The notes beneath the pieces were generated by a model. That model was given only the letters and a program-made list of their open reading frames with translations, was not told where the DNA came from and ran no database searches. A stretch of 64,000 bases of DNA from contig JANXSG010000047.1 of NCBI GenBank assembly GCA_025352825.1, forward strand, positions 1 to 64,000, read 5' to 3'. The number at the start of each line of letters is the position of its first letter. Position 1 is the first letter of the stretch. This document shows, one piece after another, positions 36,093 to 45,335 of the stretch. Source of the DNA: Chthonomonadaceae bacterium (GTDB lineage Bacteria > Armatimonadota > Chthonomonadetes > Chthonomonadales > Chthonomonadaceae). Made by a program: the position numbers and the translations under genes.

Positions 36093-38068
36093 CAGACATG
36101 AGCAAGAACCACACTACGCGGGAAATTCTCGCGGAGCTGAGGGGCCAATATCCTGAGTCACCTTTTCTGGCGCTCGGTCAAACGGTCTTTTGGGATGAAC
36201 CCATGAAGGCGGTTCTTCGAAGTTTGCTCGATAAGTTTGAACTTGGCGGCCAGATGATGCTGGGAGTTCACGATACCGACTACTTTGCCAAAACCCATAT
36301 TCGGAAAGAAGGTATTGGGAGGTTTGCACTACTCGCCCACAACGATGGAACTACCAAAGACTTGTGGTCTGCAGCAGGTGAGATATCCACTCTGTTTGGC
36401 TCTGAGACATTCCCAAGCCGTGCTGGGTTCGTTCAGCATGGTGTTGCCTTTGAAAAAATCGCGAATAACGATTCCCGTGGCCGAATCGCTTTTCTGAACG
36501 AAATGACGGAGGCATGGGGATGGCGCGGCCTCGTCTATACAGGATCAAGAGATCTCATCGTAAATAGCCTATCCCTCACGGAGGTAGGAGACGGTGTTCT
36601 AGAAATGCTTGCATGGGGGTTTGAAAACGCGGTGCAACAGATCGCTCCTGCATGCTGTCGCACGGAGGCTTCTCGGATTGGTGATACGATTTTAAGCTGG
36701 TGTAGAGATTACTACACCAAGCACCCAAAAAATAATCTTTCTGATCTATACCAGCACGTTTATCCTCGAATGTATGAACTTCTGCTTATTCAAAAGCCTG
36801 AACAGATACACGTTACCAGTACCACTTCACTACTGCAGTTTACTCCTCAAACAGCATCTTTGCCGCGATTCAAATTTGTAAATGCATTCCTTGATCCTAG
36901 TAGTCGAGAATTTGCGGTTTCTGCATATAATAAGGTAGTTGAGGGATCGACAATCTATGCGCTGGATAAGTTTGGGGCAGGGGCGATTCCGTTCGATATT
37001 ATACATCCCGAAAAAGGCCGTGGCACTCTTCGTGTGCTTCCTAAAGTAGTGATCATTGAAACTAAACAGCCCATCACTATAGGTCTGAAAAAGCCTGTTG
37101 AATCAATTCAGGAACTTGCTGAAGTATTGAATTCGAAACTTGGTGATAGTATTACGCTTGTGGGCAAAGCAATCACACTCGTTTCCATGCTCGCTCAGGA
37201 GTTCATCTTTGTCTTTAATGAAGAAGGTTCACTATATGTATCTCGCACACGCAAAATGAACGATCTGCTCGCCACGAAAGGGGTTTCTCTTGATATGCGG
37301 CCCATACTTCGGATGAGATACCAAACATGGGATTCGCTTCGAGTAGGGCGCTCTTCTCTTAATCTGCCTCCACACCTGTCTGCAGCCTTCGCCAGGAAGA
37401 CCATGACAACGCCAGAATTTGCGGCTCAGTGGAAAGAAGCTATCTTAACGCAGAAAAATACGTTGTCCACTCTCTCAAACCTTCATAAACCACGAGAATT
37501 ATTGGAATATCTCAGCGAAAATATGATAGAAGAAGGCTGGATAACTGCACAGAAGAGCCTGGATAATGCTGTTTTGAAACTCATGGAACTACGTACGCAA
37601 AGCATTCAGATACAAAGTAGTGTACGCTCGCTCTATTCATCCTTGAAAATTCTCAAGGAGAGAAGCGCGACTTTGTACAAGGAGCGGGGAGACCATTTCC
37701 GGTCGGTTTCGGAATGGACAGAAAAGGAGCTGGCAGTAAGGAAATCATATGAGCATGAATTAAGCGGATTGGAACAGAATAAACATGGAATAAAACAGGA
37801 AATATTTTCACTGAAAAACCAGCGCCTTACTTTAGAACGAGGCAATCAGGCTATTGAGGCTCGCAGCACAATCAAAAAAATTGAGATAGCGGCTGAGTTA
37901 GCTCGTTTAGAACTCATTAGAAACTTACTACTAACCTGTGATGGATTAGAGCATACTAATCATAGGCCATCTGCCTGGTGGATTCCTATGCTGGATCCGA
38001 GTGGGCAGTGGTTCGAAGAGATCGTTCAAACCACCGAGCTATATACCGAAAAGCTTATTTCGCTATGA
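36089..38068 (+). CDS. Large protein of unknown function between SpoIIM and PBP2
   Basis: I recognise no family in this 659-residue protein. The ATG at 36089 overlaps the spoIIM stop (ATGA), and its own stop overlaps the PBP2 start, so all three genes are translationally coupled. The first ~300 residues are soluble and mixed (GVHDTDYFAKTHIRKEGIG, LLAHNDGTTKDLWSAAGE, GFVQHGVAFEKIANN). A long helical region at about 470-620 (ERSATLYKERGDHFRSVSEW, NQRLTLERGNQAIEARSTIK) looks like coiled coil. There is no signal peptide or membrane helix. The coupling suggests a cytoplasmic partner of the wall machinery, but this is inference. Confidence 0.8.
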   Translation: MTDMSKNHTTREILAELRGQYPESPFLALGQTVFWDEPMKAVLRSLLDKFELGGQMMLGVHDTDYFAKTHIRKEGIGRFALLAHNDGTTKDLWSAAGEISTLFGSETFPSRAGFVQHGVAFEKIANNDSRGRIAFLNEMTEAWGWRGLVYTGSRDLIVNSLSLTEVGDGVLEMLAWGFENAVQQIAPACCRTEASRIGDTILSWCRDYYTKHPKNNLSDLYQHVYPRMYELLLIQKPEQIHVTSTTSLLQFTPQTASLPRFKFVNAFLDPSSREFAVSAYNKVVEGSTIYALDKFGAGAIPFDIIHPEKGRGTLRVLPKVVIIETKQPITIGLKKPVESIQELAEVLNSKLGDSITLVGKAITLVSMLAQEFIFVFNEEGSLYVSRTRKMNDLLATKGVSLDMRPILRMRYQTWDSLRVGRSSLNLPPHLSAAFARKTMTTPEFAAQWKEAILTQKNTLSTLSNLHKPRELLEYLSENMIEEGWITAQKSLDNAVLKLMELRTQSIQIQSSVRSLYSSLKILKERSATLYKERGDHFRSVSEWTEKELAVRKSYEHELSGLEQNKHGIKQEIFSLKNQRLTLERGNQAIEARSTIKKIEIAAELARLELIRNLLLTCDGLEHTNHRPSAWWIPMLDPSGQWFEEIVQTTELYTEKLISL

Positions 38069-39906
38069 TTGATATTCCCAATCACATCCCTGATATTGCC
38101 CGCGTCCGTGTAATGCTTGCAATGCTGATTGCTTTACTCTTGTTGATTGTATCGAGACTCTGGTATCTTCAAATTGTGGGGGGAGCAGAATATGCTCTTC
38201 AGTCTGAAACGCAGGGTATCAGAGTTATTCGAAGAGTGGCCGAACGTGGAATAATTCTTGATTCCAGGGGTAGAGTTCTTGCTGCCAGCAGACCTCACTA
38301 TGTAGTCTCCGTATTGCCAGATGAGCTGAAAAAAAATCCGAAGGTGCTTAGCCGACTTGCCCAGCTGCTCCATATTACCGAAGATGATCTGTCCGCGCTA
38401 ATTGATCAAAATAAAACCTTCCCATTTGATCCTGTACCAGTAACTAGTGATGTCGATATGTCACTGCTCTCACAAATCGAAGAGCAGCGACTGGACCTGC
38501 CTGGGGTTCTCATAGAAAAAGACCCGATGCGGGACTATCGAGATAACCAAACCTGCACGCATGTTCTGGGAGTAGCAAGACCGATTAGCGGAAGAAAACT
38601 GGAAGAGTTAAAATCGAAAGGTTATCGCGGCGGAGATATTTTAGGTGTAGAAGGGTTGGAGGCATCCTACGAATCTGAACTGAGAGGCAAGGATGGTGGG
38701 CAAAGAATAGAAGTGGATGCGAAAGGCCGATTGCGGCATAATCTCGACTCTATTCCTTCTGAACCGGGTCATACCCTGCATCTTTCAATCGATAAAGACC
38801 TTCAACAAGCCTCCTACGATGCTCTCAAAGAGGAGCTCGATCAAGGGCATGCGGGAGCTGCTGTCGCCATGGATACGAGAGATGGCTCAATTCTAGCTTT
38901 TGTGAGTACTCCCAGCTATGATCTAAACCGATTTGGCCCCGATTATAACAAAATTAAAGATTCCCCGAATATGCCCCTTTTGAACAGAGTATCGCGCAGT
39001 ACCTATCCCAATGGGTCCACCTTTAAGCTGATCACAACTGCGGCAGGGATGGAAACCGATGTTCTCTCACCAAACTCGACAGACTACTGCTCCGGATCGC
39101 TTAAAATGGGAAGCAGAATTTTTCACTGCGATAAGCGAAGCGGACACGGCAATTTAAATCTTTTAAACGCTATTGGGGCATCCTGCGATGTCTATTTCTG
39201 GCACGTCGCCCAGCGAGTGGGCCAGTCTAAACTATCGGCTTGGGCCTATAATTTTGGATTGGGAGCCAAAACTGGAATTGATCTGCCTGCCTCAGAAGAT
39301 GCACATGGCATCGTACCTTCCCCGGAGTGGAAACGCAAACGTTTCAAACGTAGGGAAGATGCTGCCTGGGTTCCTGGTGATCTTATAAACATGGCGATTG
39401 GCCAGGGGTTTGTGAATGTTACCCCCCTTCAGTTAGTGGATTATACGGCTGCTATTGCCAACGGAGGCACTCTTTGGAGACCCCAGCTCGTACGTGAAAT
39501 CACAAGACATTCGCAAGGGCGAGATGTCACTGTGAGACGAATGCTGGCAGAACCGCGAGGAAATTTGAGCATACGACAAAGCACTCGAGACGCTATTGTT
39601 GCAGGAATGGTGCGTGCTATGGAACCAGGCGGCACCGGCTTTTCATCCAGTATTGCAGGACTTACGATCGCAGGCAAAACAGGCACGGCTGAGACTATTT
39701 CACATGGAGAAAAAGTGGATAACTCGGTGTTTACATGTTTCGCACCAGTAGAGAATCCGCAAATTGCAGTGACTGTGCTGGTGGAAGGAGGCGGCCACGG
39801 TTCGACGGCAGCAGCGCCTATCGCCCGGCGAATCCTTGCAAGATATTTCAACCTTCACATTCAAAATACCCAGATTGGCACGTTAAAATCAGGAGGATTA
39901 GATTAG
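38065..39906 (+). CDS. mrdA: Penicillin-binding protein 2 (elongasome transpeptidase)
   Basis: This class B PBP cross-links peptidoglycan during cylindrical growth. A cytoplasmic tail and one membrane helix (about residues 14-32) lead into a dimerisation region (RVAERGIILDSRGRVLAAS). The transpeptidase domain has STFK (Ser at about 318), SCD in place of S-X-N, and KTGTAE (Lys at about 538). The length of 613 residues and the RGIILDSRG motif fit PBP2. ATG at 38065 overlaps the preceding stop by ATGA. SpoIIM and an unknown protein precede it; no rodA, mreB or mreC gene is in the window. Confidence 0.93.
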   Translation: MIDIPNHIPDIARVRVMLAMLIALLLLIVSRLWYLQIVGGAEYALQSETQGIRVIRRVAERGIILDSRGRVLAASRPHYVVSVLPDELKKNPKVLSRLAQLLHITEDDLSALIDQNKTFPFDPVPVTSDVDMSLLSQIEEQRLDLPGVLIEKDPMRDYRDNQTCTHVLGVARPISGRKLEELKSKGYRGGDILGVEGLEASYESELRGKDGGQRIEVDAKGRLRHNLDSIPSEPGHTLHLSIDKDLQQASYDALKEELDQGHAGAAVAMDTRDGSILAFVSTPSYDLNRFGPDYNKIKDSPNMPLLNRVSRSTYPNGSTFKLITTAAGMETDVLSPNSTDYCSGSLKMGSRIFHCDKRSGHGNLNLLNAIGASCDVYFWHVAQRVGQSKLSAWAYNFGLGAKTGIDLPASEDAHGIVPSPEWKRKRFKRREDAAWVPGDLINMAIGQGFVNVTPLQLVDYTAAIANGGTLWRPQLVREITRHSQGRDVTVRRMLAEPRGNLSIRQSTRDAIVAGMVRAMEPGGTGFSSSIAGLTIAGKTGTAETISHGEKVDNSVFTCFAPVENPQIAVTVLVEGGGHGSTAAAPIARRILARYFNLHIQNTQIGTLKSGGLD

Positions 39907-39952
39907 ATCATCACTATACTAGAAATAATTCTGATTCTTTGTAAGGTCATGT

Positions 39953-40984
39953 TCAGGCAGCCAGCCTTTCGGAACAGTGAACCGATCTGTTTCTACCGCG
40001 TGCTTTGGCATGATATAGTGCTCGATCCGCCTCATCCACTAGTTCTGAAGTGGTCATTGTGCTGGAGCTAATTGTCGATATTCCAAAGCTCGCAGTGATC
40101 TTACGTTCCGCGAGATCGTGCTCCGAAATGAGATTTCGCAGTCTTTCGGATGTCTCCAGTGCTCGAGCAGCATCCGTTTCTGGCATAAGTATGGCGAACT
40201 CTTCTCCACCATATCTAGCTACAACATCGGTTTGGCGCATTGCATTTTGCAGTATCGCTGATACTCCTTTTAATACAGCATCGCCTGCGGGATGTCCAAA
40301 AGTATCGTTGTAACTTTTAAAGTTGTCGACGTCAAGAATAATAAGTGATAGTGGGGATCCATATCGGCGGTTACGTGCAAACTCTATCTCAAGCCTTTCA
40401 CGCAGTGTACGATGGTTCCACAAACCTGTAAGTCCATCCGTTGAAGCAAGTACGCCAAGCTTAGAATTAGCGGCTTCAAGCTCTGATACATTGCGGCGAA
40501 GTTCTAAATGGACTATCACCTGTCTTCCGAGCGCTTCCAGGCAATCGAGCTGATCTGAAGTGAGTTTTCGCGGAACCCTATCGATTACACAGAGAGTACC
40601 CAATGCATAGTGAGAGGGAATGATGAGCGGAGTTCCAGCATAAAAACGAATATCGGGGGGGCTGGTTACTAAAGGATTTTCAGCAAATCTGGGATCTTTG
40701 AGAGTATCTGGCACCACTAACAAAGAGTCCTGCAAGATAGCATGCCCACAAAAGGCAACTTCTCTGGCTGTTTCTGAGACATCAATTCCTACTTTAGATT
40801 TGAACCATTGTCGCGATTCATCTATTAAGCTGATCAGGCATATGGGAACATCACAAATATATGCAGCAAGTCGAGTAATATCATCAAAAGCCTGTTCCGG
40901 AGGAGTATCTAAAATATTATACTGACGAAGTGCTTTTAAGCGTTCTTGTTCGTTTTTTGGGAATGCTGCAGACGGTGAGGACAT
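39953..40984 (-). CDS. GAF-GGDEF diguanylate cyclase
   Basis: The N-terminal ~160 residues form a GAF domain (NILDTPPEQAFDDITRLAAY, REVAFCGHAIL, FYAGTPLI). The C-terminal GGDEF domain has LTGLWNHRTLRERLE, the metal/substrate Asp in LIILDVDNFKSYND, and the active loop GGEEF (residues 259-263). RQTD five residues before the loop matches the RxxD product-inhibition site. It therefore probably makes cyclic di-GMP in response to a small ligand or redox signal sensed by GAF. AGGAG lies upstream of the ATG at 40984. It stands alone between PBP2 and recN, convergent with PBP2. Confidence 0.92.
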   Translation of the reverse strand: MSSPSAAFPKNEQERLKALRQYNILDTPPEQAFDDITRLAAYICDVPICLISLIDESRQWFKSKVGIDVSETAREVAFCGHAILQDSLLVVPDTLKDPRFAENPLVTSPPDIRFYAGTPLIIPSHYALGTLCVIDRVPRKLTSDQLDCLEALGRQVIVHLELRRNVSELEAANSKLGVLASTDGLTGLWNHRTLRERLEIEFARNRRYGSPLSLIILDVDNFKSYNDTFGHPAGDAVLKGVSAILQNAMRQTDVVARYGGEEFAILMPETDAARALETSERLRNLISEHDLAERKITASFGISTISSSTMTTSELVDEADRALYHAKARGRNRSVHCSERLAA

Positions 40985-41111
40985 TCGTACACTCCTGGTA
41001 AGCCATTACGGCTTATCTGGTAAAATAAAGTAAATTAAAAAAAATATATGCGGATCATGTTCATTATCGGTCAAAATGAAGGTTTTCTTTTACAGTTGAG
41101 TTGAATAATTT

Positions 41112-42779
41112 ATGCTGCTAAATCTCTCCATTAAAAATTTCGCGATCATAGATAGTCTTGAAATGCAGTTTGATTCGGGTTTTAACGTACTCACGGGGGA
41201 AACCGGAGCAGGCAAGTCTATCTTAATGGATGCCCTGAATTTAATTCTTGGTGGCCGGGCAGGCGCTGAGCTAGTACGCAGCGGCGCGGAGCGTTCGATT
41301 ATTGATGCGGTATTTGAATTGGGCAAATCAGGAACTGTCAATGATCTGGTGCTCGATATGGGCTTCGAACTCGAAGAGGGCAGGTTAATTCTAAGCCGTG
41401 AGGTATCAGCCTTAGGTAAATCGACTTGCCGTGTGGCGGGTCGGCCAGCCACTGTGGGACAGCTAAAGGAGATTGGCGATTGGTTGGTAGATCTTCATGG
41501 GCAGCACGAACATCAATCACTTTTGGCTGTACCTAAGCATCTTGATATGCTTGACAATTGGGGTGGGAGAACTTTGCAGTCGCTTAGGATACAGGCGGGG
41601 AATCAATTCCATCATCTGACGAAGCTGCTTGCACAAAGAAAGGGTCTTGAGACAGATACCCGTGAGCGCACACGCAAGCTGGATCTATTGTCCTTCCAAA
41701 CCACAGAGATTTCGCGTGCAGAATTAGCATTGGGAGAAGACCAACTGCTAGATTCTGATTTCAGACGCCTTGCGAATTCGCAGCGATTGAAAGAGTGTGC
41801 GGTGATGGCTGCCGAATCTCTTTCAGATACTGAAATTGGTGGTGGTGTTCAGGATTCACTTAATAGAGCGCTGCGGCTTATTGAGGAAGCAGCTATACTC
41901 GATGAATCTCTCATGAGCATCGCTAAAACTGTTCTGGCGGCTGCCTATGAAATTGAGGAGGCGGTGCACGATCTTAATCGGTATGCAGAAAACCTGGAGT
42001 TTGATCCAGAAAAACTTGCGGTGGTTGATCGAAGATTAGAATTGATACGATCCCTCAAACGGAAATATGGTGACAGTATTGAGGAGATCATTCAATTTGG
42101 GGAAGAGGCATTCCGTGAGATAACTCTGCTCTCTGGAGCAGAAGAGCAGCAGAATCGTCTTGATGCTGAAATCTCCAATGCCCAAAAAAAATTAAATATG
42201 ATTTGCGCAGAATTAAGTGTTGAACGCACTAAGTCTGCTATCCAATTTCAGAAGGATACGGTAGCAAACTTGAGCGATCTTGGCATGGAAAAGACCAGAA
42301 TGGAAGTACGAATTGAGCCTTGCGAACCAGGTAATCGGGGCGCAGATTCTGTTGAGTTCTTGATAGCTGTCAATCCAGGTGAACCACTCCGCCCACTTGC
42401 AAAGGTGGCCTCGGGAGGGGAGATATCGCGTATTATGCTGGCAATTAAGTCAGCGCTTTCACTTCAAGAAGCGCTTCCGACAATGGTTTTTGATGAGATA
42501 GATGCAGGAGTTGGCGGCCGGACTGCAAGCGCTATTGCCGACAAAATGGTAAATCTCTCCCAAACTGCTCAGATCCTTTGTATAACTCACCTGCCACAGA
42601 TTGCCAGCCAAGGTGATCGACATTTTTTCATTGAAAAATTTGTAGAAGGTGAACGAACTCATGTAGTTGTGCGGCAGCTAGACCAGGATGAACGCGTTCA
42701 TGAGTTAGCACGAATGTTAGGTGGTTCTCAGATCACCGAGGCGGTAGTTCAGCACGCACGAGAGATGCTGGGAGTCTAA
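41112..42779 (+). CDS. recN: DNA repair protein RecN
   Basis: RecN is an SMC-like ATPase acting in double-strand break repair. Walker A is GETGAGKS (residues 29-36). The middle holds long coiled-coil arms. The ABC signature is VASGGEISRIMLAIKSAL, and Walker B is MVFDEIDAGVGGRTA, followed by LCITHLPQIASQGD. Length 555 residues is normal. The start at 41112 has no strong ribosome-binding site. It stands as a single gene, convergent with the minus-strand group that follows. Confidence 0.94.
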   Translation: MLLNLSIKNFAIIDSLEMQFDSGFNVLTGETGAGKSILMDALNLILGGRAGAELVRSGAERSIIDAVFELGKSGTVNDLVLDMGFELEEGRLILSREVSALGKSTCRVAGRPATVGQLKEIGDWLVDLHGQHEHQSLLAVPKHLDMLDNWGGRTLQSLRIQAGNQFHHLTKLLAQRKGLETDTRERTRKLDLLSFQTTEISRAELALGEDQLLDSDFRRLANSQRLKECAVMAAESLSDTEIGGGVQDSLNRALRLIEEAAILDESLMSIAKTVLAAAYEIEEAVHDLNRYAENLEFDPEKLAVVDRRLELIRSLKRKYGDSIEEIIQFGEEAFREITLLSGAEEQQNRLDAEISNAQKKLNMICAELSVERTKSAIQFQKDTVANLSDLGMEKTRMEVRIEPCEPGNRGADSVEFLIAVNPGEPLRPLAKVASGGEISRIMLAIKSALSLQEALPTMVFDEIDAGVGGRTASAIADKMVNLSQTAQILCITHLPQIASQGDRHFFIEKFVEGERTHVVVRQLDQDERVHELARMLGGSQITEAVVQHAREMLGV

Positions 42780-42932
42780 GCAACCGCGCAGTCCCCAATA
42801 TATGAAGTCTGGGTGAAGCGGGAAGAGAATCGAGATGAACCGCCCATAGACACTAATCAGCAACACACCTGTTGAAAACGTCAGTACTCCTGCAACCACT
42901 CTATGGACTCGTCTTATGTCATCTCTATTCAC
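42720..42932 (-). CDS. Possible small membrane protein, doubtful
   Basis: A GTG at 42932 overlaps the end of the AhbA/B-like gene (GTGAATAG), and the frame encodes RVVAGVLTFSTGVLLISVYG followed by ISILFPLH, a plausible membrane helix. The rest overlaps the 3' end of recN. It could be a truncated remnant of a small DUF2892-like protein. Overlap with recN by about 60 bases and the unusual C-terminus make it doubtful. Confidence 0.25.
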
Positions 42933-44055
42933 GCATCAATTCTGGATCGATACTATTCTCTTTGCAGAATTCGATATAAGCGATTGGTGATATTTCGGAT
43001 GGCTTGATCTCGCTGCGGCCGCCCCAGAAAACGTTTGTATAGGAGACAGGTATTCTTACTTTTTCAAGATGGCGGTCGATAGCGTATTTATGCTCCAGTA
43101 CCAGCTTCTTGTCTAACCCGTGTGCTACACCCATAATGTTCACGTTCTTGAACTCGGGGCCGCCTTCACGCCAGTAGGCATGGGTCATAATATGAAATCT
43201 ACCCACCTCTTGCCCAGCCTCGATCTCACGGCCTGCCGGAACTGCCCAATGAAAAAGCCCATTGTATCGTGTCACTCGTTGGTCACCCGCAGTCGGTTTC
43301 ACGTGTTCCAGAAAGGTTGAAAATCGCCCGATTACTTTTCTGTCGGATAGCGACTGGCTGACACTTACGAATGTTTCCATGTCGACACCTGCTTCTTCAG
43401 CACGCGCATCCCAGAGATTACGGCATAGTTCACCCGGTTCGAACCCTCGTTTCAAAGCAACAAGAACCTTCCAGTCCAGATCACTTAACTCTACTATCTC
43501 CGTATCCAATACTTCTGCAGGTACTTCTGCATGGCTTCCTATCTCAAGCTCTCGTCGGCGAATATGGCCTACTCCGAGCGCAAAGAGGCGTTTTGCGGGC
43601 ATGAGCAGGTAGGAAAACGCGCCAATCTGTTCTTTCAAAAAGTCGGCGTGTTTGGAGAGAGAGAAGCCTTGAGGAACCTTCAAAGTTGTCCATAAACGAT
43701 ATTTTGAGCCGGAGGTAACTGAGTCTGTGGATCGGATAACTACATGACCGGAATACGGGTCTTGTTGAAAGAGGTAGTCAAAAGCCGCGTTTAGTTTCTC
43801 CTCCGGAATCTGCCAAGCTACGAGAGACCCTTTAGCAAGATTGGTGGCCATGAGGGTCTGACGCACACGTCGTATCGTACCAGATCGCAGCATTGCTTCG
43901 ATCCGTTCGATAACAACATCCGCTGAAATACTGCTCATTTCAGCGATGACACCAAATGGATCTGTTTGAAATCCTTGAATTCTATCTTCAGAAATAGAAA
44001 GAATTGCTTTATTGATGGGATCGTTTATCTCTACAGGAATAATGCTGGTTATCAT
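42925..44055 (-). CDS. Fused AhbA/AhbB-like (Lrp/AsnC-type) protein, siroheme-decarboxylase-like
   Basis: Two consecutive Lrp/AsnC-like modules are visible. The first has a winged-helix N-terminus (DPFGVIAEMSSISADVVIER, GTIRRVRQTL). The second ends with RFHIMTHAYWREGGPEFKNV. AhbA and AhbB, which decarboxylate siroheme to didecarboxysiroheme in alternative haem synthesis, have this two-part build, usually as two genes; here they are in one chain. The family's usual H-N-Y-x-R motif is replaced by TDSVTSGSKYRLW in the first module and HAYWRE in the second, so catalysis is uncertain. ATG at 44055 was chosen; a GTG at 44073 is possible. No ahbC or ahbD gene is nearby. Confidence 0.6.
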   Translation of the reverse strand: MITSIIPVEINDPINKAILSISEDRIQGFQTDPFGVIAEMSSISADVVIERIEAMLRSGTIRRVRQTLMATNLAKGSLVAWQIPEEKLNAAFDYLFQQDPYSGHVVIRSTDSVTSGSKYRLWTTLKVPQGFSLSKHADFLKEQIGAFSYLLMPAKRLFALGVGHIRRRELEIGSHAEVPAEVLDTEIVELSDLDWKVLVALKRGFEPGELCRNLWDARAEEAGVDMETFVSVSQSLSDRKVIGRFSTFLEHVKPTAGDQRVTRYNGLFHWAVPAGREIEAGQEVGRFHIMTHAYWREGGPEFKNVNIMGVAHGLDKKLVLEHKYAIDRHLEKVRIPVSYTNVFWGGRSEIKPSEISPIAYIEFCKENSIDPELMRE

Positions 44056-44082
44056 ACGAATATTGTACCTCACTCGCGGTAT

Positions 44083-45246
44083 TCAGCACGATGATTGCCG
44101 GATTCTGGAGACAATTCGTGCAAATATTTGAGCTGCCTGGTCACACTCTTCCGACGTTGTTTTTCTTCCGAGAGAGAAGCGAACTCCGCTCGAAGCCAGT
44201 TCGCGGTTAAGTCCGATTGCTTTCAGTACGTGTGAAGGCTCTATTGAACCAGAAGAACATGCAGATCCGCTGGAAGCTGCTACTCCCATTCTATCCAGAT
44301 TCATGAGCAGAGTAGCACCTTCGACACCTGAGACAGATACATTCAAAATGGAGGAGAGGCAGCGTTCCTGACTTCCGTTAAAATGTATCTCTGGAACCAG
44401 CTCCAGCAGTTTAGTTCTCAGAGATGTCCTCATGACTTTCATTGAGAGACTATCCGTTTCCTTGCGTTCTGCAGTTAGCTGCGAGGCTTTTCCAAACCCC
44501 ACTATTGCCGGTATGTTTTCAGTGCCAGCACGTTTCTCTCGCTCCTGCGAACCTCCAAATGATTGCGGCGAAATTTTGGTTCCCTGCCGTATAAAGAGCG
44601 CTCCAATTCCTTTTGGCCCATATATCTTATGAGATGAAAATGAGAGCATATCGACCTGTAAGGTAGTTATGTGAACAGGCAGCTGCCCGACTGTTTGCAC
44701 GGCATCTGTATGGAAAACCACTCCATTCTCCCGGCAAACTGCAAGTAATTCTTCTATGGGCTGAACAGTCCCGATCTCGTTGTTGGCATGCATGATGGAG
44801 ACTAAGGCAGTATTTGGCTTGATAGCCTGTTTAAGATCTTCTGGAGAAGTAGTGCCCGATCTATCGCAGGGAAGGATGGTGACTTCACACCCCTCCTTTT
44901 GAAGATAGTTCGCTGCGTGGAGGACTGCATGGTGCTCAATCGACGAAACTACGAGATGATTCTTATGCGATGGTGCGGAATGCATAGCCCCGAGAATTGC
45001 TAAATTATCAGACTCAGTACCACCGCTCGTGAAGTAGATTTCGGAGAAATCCGCTCCAATCAGCTTGGATACATGCTCACGCGCTGTATCCATAGCGGCT
45101 CGTGCCGAGCGACCAAAACTATGAATGCTTGAGGCATTACCGTACGTTTGTGTGCCATCCATGTAGGGCAGCATGGCCTTGAGTGTTTCTGGGTCGAGGG
45201 GAGTGGTGGCAGCATGATCGAGATAGATAGGTGTGTTGCTGGTCAT
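44083..45246 (-). CDS. Cysteine desulfurase (NifS/IscS family)
   Basis: It removes sulfur from cysteine as a protein persulfide for Fe-S clusters or tRNA thiolation. MTSNTPIYLDHAATTPLDPE opens the chain, HANNEIGT binds near PLP, and SFSSHKIYGPKG holds the PLP lysine (Lys207). The sulfur-carrying Cys lies in SSGSACSSGS, with the short loop style of NifS/IscS. Length 387 residues is normal. TATAAT lies eight bases before the ATG without a ribosome-binding site, suggesting a leaderless transcript. The AhbA/B-like gene follows 28 bases after its stop. No iscU is nearby, so I leave the symbol open. Confidence 0.93.
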   Translation of the reverse strand: MTSNTPIYLDHAATTPLDPETLKAMLPYMDGTQTYGNASSIHSFGRSARAAMDTAREHVSKLIGADFSEIYFTSGGTESDNLAILGAMHSAPSHKNHLVVSSIEHHAVLHAANYLQKEGCEVTILPCDRSGTTSPEDLKQAIKPNTALVSIMHANNEIGTVQPIEELLAVCRENGVVFHTDAVQTVGQLPVHITTLQVDMLSFSSHKIYGPKGIGALFIRQGTKISPQSFGGSQEREKRAGTENIPAIVGFGKASQLTAERKETDSLSMKVMRTSLRTKLLELVPEIHFNGSQERCLSSILNVSVSGVEGATLLMNLDRMGVAASSGSACSSGSIEPSHVLKAIGLNRELASSGVRFSLGRKTTSEECDQAAQIFARIVSRIRQSSC

Positions 45247-45335
45247 TATGGCTCATTATAGCACCTGAACGAGGTTCTCAACTCAATAATTAATTCCGAA
45301 TTGTTGGATACCCATGAGAGATAAGTTGTTAGAGT
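45247..45335 (-). promoter_or_regulatory. nifS-type promoter region, leaderless -10
   Basis: On the minus strand TATAAT (45255-45260) is followed by eight bases and the desulfurase ATG. TTGAG-like sequences lie 15-20 bases further upstream but match the -35 only weakly. Confidence 0.4.

Noticed and set aside
39441-39851. 136-residue minus-strand ORF within mrdA
   Set aside because: Antisense of the PBP2 transpeptidase domain.
41090-41452. 120-residue minus-strand ORF within recN
   Set aside because: Shadow of recN in another frame; Ser/Pro/Arg-rich composition typical of antisense.
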